From an uncultured Geobacteraceae bacterium (GTDB lineage Bacteria > Desulfobacterota > Desulfuromonadia > Geobacterales > Pseudopelobacteraceae), in assembly GCA_903939115.1 (NCBI GenBank), contig CAJAFV010000033.1, forward strand, positions 20,450 to 84,449: a stretch of DNA of 64,000 nt, given 5' to 3'. Shown piece by piece: positions 63,157 through 64,000 of this stretch. The notes beneath the pieces were generated by a model. That model worked only from the letters and a program-made list of their open reading frames with translations, made no database searches and had not been told where the DNA came from. Numbering within the stretch: the stretch's first letter is position 1; each line of letters opens with the position of its first letter. The position numbers and the translations under genes were made by a program.

Positions 63157-63345
63157 ATGAATGAAATATTTATAGAACTACTAACCCACCTGTCCGCCGA
63201 TCAGCGCATGGACTTCGAGGAGCGCGCCGGGATAATGGAGTACGACGGCGGGTTAACTCGGGATCACGCGGAGTGCCTGGCGCTGCTCTGCATCATACGA
63301 AATACGGTACGGGAAAAAGAAAATCTTATAAGAGAAAGAACATAA
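63157..63345 (+). CDS. Small acidic hypothetical protein
   Basis: 62 aa from ATG 63157 (AAAAGGAG upstream). MNEIFIELLTHLSADQRMDF..., helical, no domain recognised. Confidence 0.55.
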   Translation: MNEIFIELLTHLSADQRMDFEERAGIMEYDGGLTRDHAECLALLCIIRNTVREKENLIRERT

Positions 63346-63364
63346 ACCAGAAAAGGAGAACACC

Positions 63365-63496
63365 ATGAACACGATTAGCACCACGAGTGAAGTAGAAATT
63401 CAGGTTACACGATCCGCATCGTGCCCTACTATCAGCGGCAGAGGTACAATCGTCATGTATGAGGTCGGTAGCATAGGTGACTGTCAGTATTTTTGA
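63365..63496 (+). CDS. Small hypothetical protein
   Basis: 43 aa, ATG 63365 with AAAAGGAG 7 nt upstream. Ends GSIGDCQYF. Possibly truncated. No family. Confidence 0.4.
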   Translation: MNTISTTSEVEIQVTRSASCPTISGRGTIVMYEVGSIGDCQYF

Positions 63497-63650
63497 CTGG
63501 TTTCCTGTACATCAAGTGCAATTTTTTGTAAGGAATGGGCAACGGAACGAGGGCAACTCAAACCGGAGGAGACAATCAACATACGAGGGTGTATTACAAA
63601 GGCAGGTCAGGACAAATATTCCATGTAAGCAAATTATTTTTTAGTGGCAC

Positions 63651-63678
63651 TTGACATCCGAAAATTACAATCTACACT
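63651..63678 (+). promoter_or_regulatory. Sigma-70-type promoter
   Basis: TTGACA at 63651, 16-bp spacer, TACACT at 63673. The next gene with a good start is at 63912, giving a ~230-nt leader. Confidence 0.45.
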
Positions 63679-63911
63679 CAACAGCAGAGATAATCAAACA
63701 ACATTCGAGCTACTTTGGAATATCAATCCATTGCTGAAATACCCCCTCTATCAAAAGCGGAAACAGCAAAGCCCCACATGAAAGAGGTGTTTCAAAAAAA
63801 CAGGAAAAGCGTCAGGGGGATAACACTGATGCAAAAGAGGAGGTGTGCTAACGAAAAAGCCCATGTGAGCCCGTATCAGTGTTTGTACTATTTTGAGAAA
63901 GGAGGTTTCTG

Positions 63912-64000
63912 ATGGCATTAAAAAGACTGTTCTGCTTGCTGACATGCGTATGCTTGCTGAGTACTACGAGCGTAGCCTGGTCGGCAGAGATTCATGGCAG
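63912..64000 (+). CDS. Exported protein (5' end only)
   Basis: ATG 63912 with AAAGGAGG 7 nt upstream. 29 codons in view: a signal peptide (MALKRLFCLLTCVCLLSTTS, then VAWSAEIHG). Runs off the right edge. Confidence 0.7.
   Translation, partial: MALKRLFCLLTCVCLLSTTSVAWSAEIHG

Noticed and set aside
63715..63912. 65-codon frame before the right-edge gene
   Set aside because: No ribosome site or conserved features; more likely the leader of the exported protein gene.
1..64000. CRISPR arrays
   Set aside because: No regularly spaced identical repeats; the repeats present are the palindrome, the IS21-end units and small tandem copies.

Overview
The window looks like a chromosomal accessory region of a Gram-negative bacterium. 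It has lipoproteins with lipoboxes, an IHF-type protein, a Type I R-M system, sigma-54-like promoters and a CxxCH haem motif on an exported segment. I lean towards a Geobacter-like member of the Desulfuromonadota; that is inference from gene flavour and was not tested. There is one tRNA (Pro, anticodon CGG) at 61443-61519, no rRNA and no CRISPR array.

Region 1 (1-16.3 kb) is a phospho-signalling and cell-wall island. Running left from 11.1 kb are a small membrane protein, a SEDS (FtsW/RodA) protein that carries a periplasmic CxxCH motif, a lipoprotein penicillin-binding protein, an FHA protein, a secreted protein, a PP2C phosphatase and a membrane kinase with Sel1-like repeats. This gene set recalls the actinobacterial pknB/pstP/rodA/pbpA/fhaA cluster. 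Running right are a small HExxH membrane protein and a triad: an N-terminal NYN/PIN-like nuclease domain fused to VWA, a Ser/Thr kinase, and a PP2C with a long acidic tail. The triad resembles the kinase-PP2C-VWA sets described around Ter systems.

Region 2 (17.7-25.4 kb) is a tightly overlapping seven-gene biosynthetic operon: B12-type radical SAM, RlmN/Cfr-like radical SAM, formyltransferase, polysaccharide deacetylase, GT2 glycosyltransferase, WbqC-like protein and NodU/CmcH carbamoyltransferase. It probably builds or decorates a glycan or amino-sugar compound. Another radical SAM gene is cut by the left window edge.

The most striking result is regulatory. A 13-bp near-palindrome (TGCAAATATGCAG or close variants) recurs between the operons of regions 1 and 2. 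Each well-formed copy lies about 80-155 bp from a -24/-12-type element (TTGGC...). This looks like one enhancer-binding protein plus sigma-54 regulon that joins the kinases, cell-wall enzymes and biosynthetic operon. The activator gene is not in the window.

Region 3 (25.9-35.8 kb) holds small orphan genes, a truncated clpP, tandem-duplicated small genes, a second signalling operon (helical-repeat protein, PP2C, DnaB-like protein without a Walker lysine, Nudix hydrolase, membrane proteins) and a frameshifted D-Ala-D-Ala ligase. Region 4 (35.9-40.8 kb) is a DUF1848 gene split by an IS1634-like element with a 6-bp target duplication, followed by a tyrosine integrase.

Region 5 (40.8-54.7 kb) is a defence island: NERD nuclease, IHF-like protein, Type I R-M (hsdM, hsdS, hsdR), an OLD-family ATPase/Toprim nuclease, an AlbA_2/ATPase regulator and a nucleotidyltransferase two-gene module. 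The 5' end of hsdR occurs three times, once before each cargo module. Region 6 (55-61.5 kb) is a mobile-element graveyard with a three-gene divergent tyrosine-recombinase unit, an IS21 relic, ~105-bp dispersed repeats, an excisionase-like gene and an XRE regulator, bounded by tRNA-Pro. Region 7 (61.5-64 kb) has a lipoprotein gene, several tiny ORFs with good ribosome sites and the start of an exported protein.
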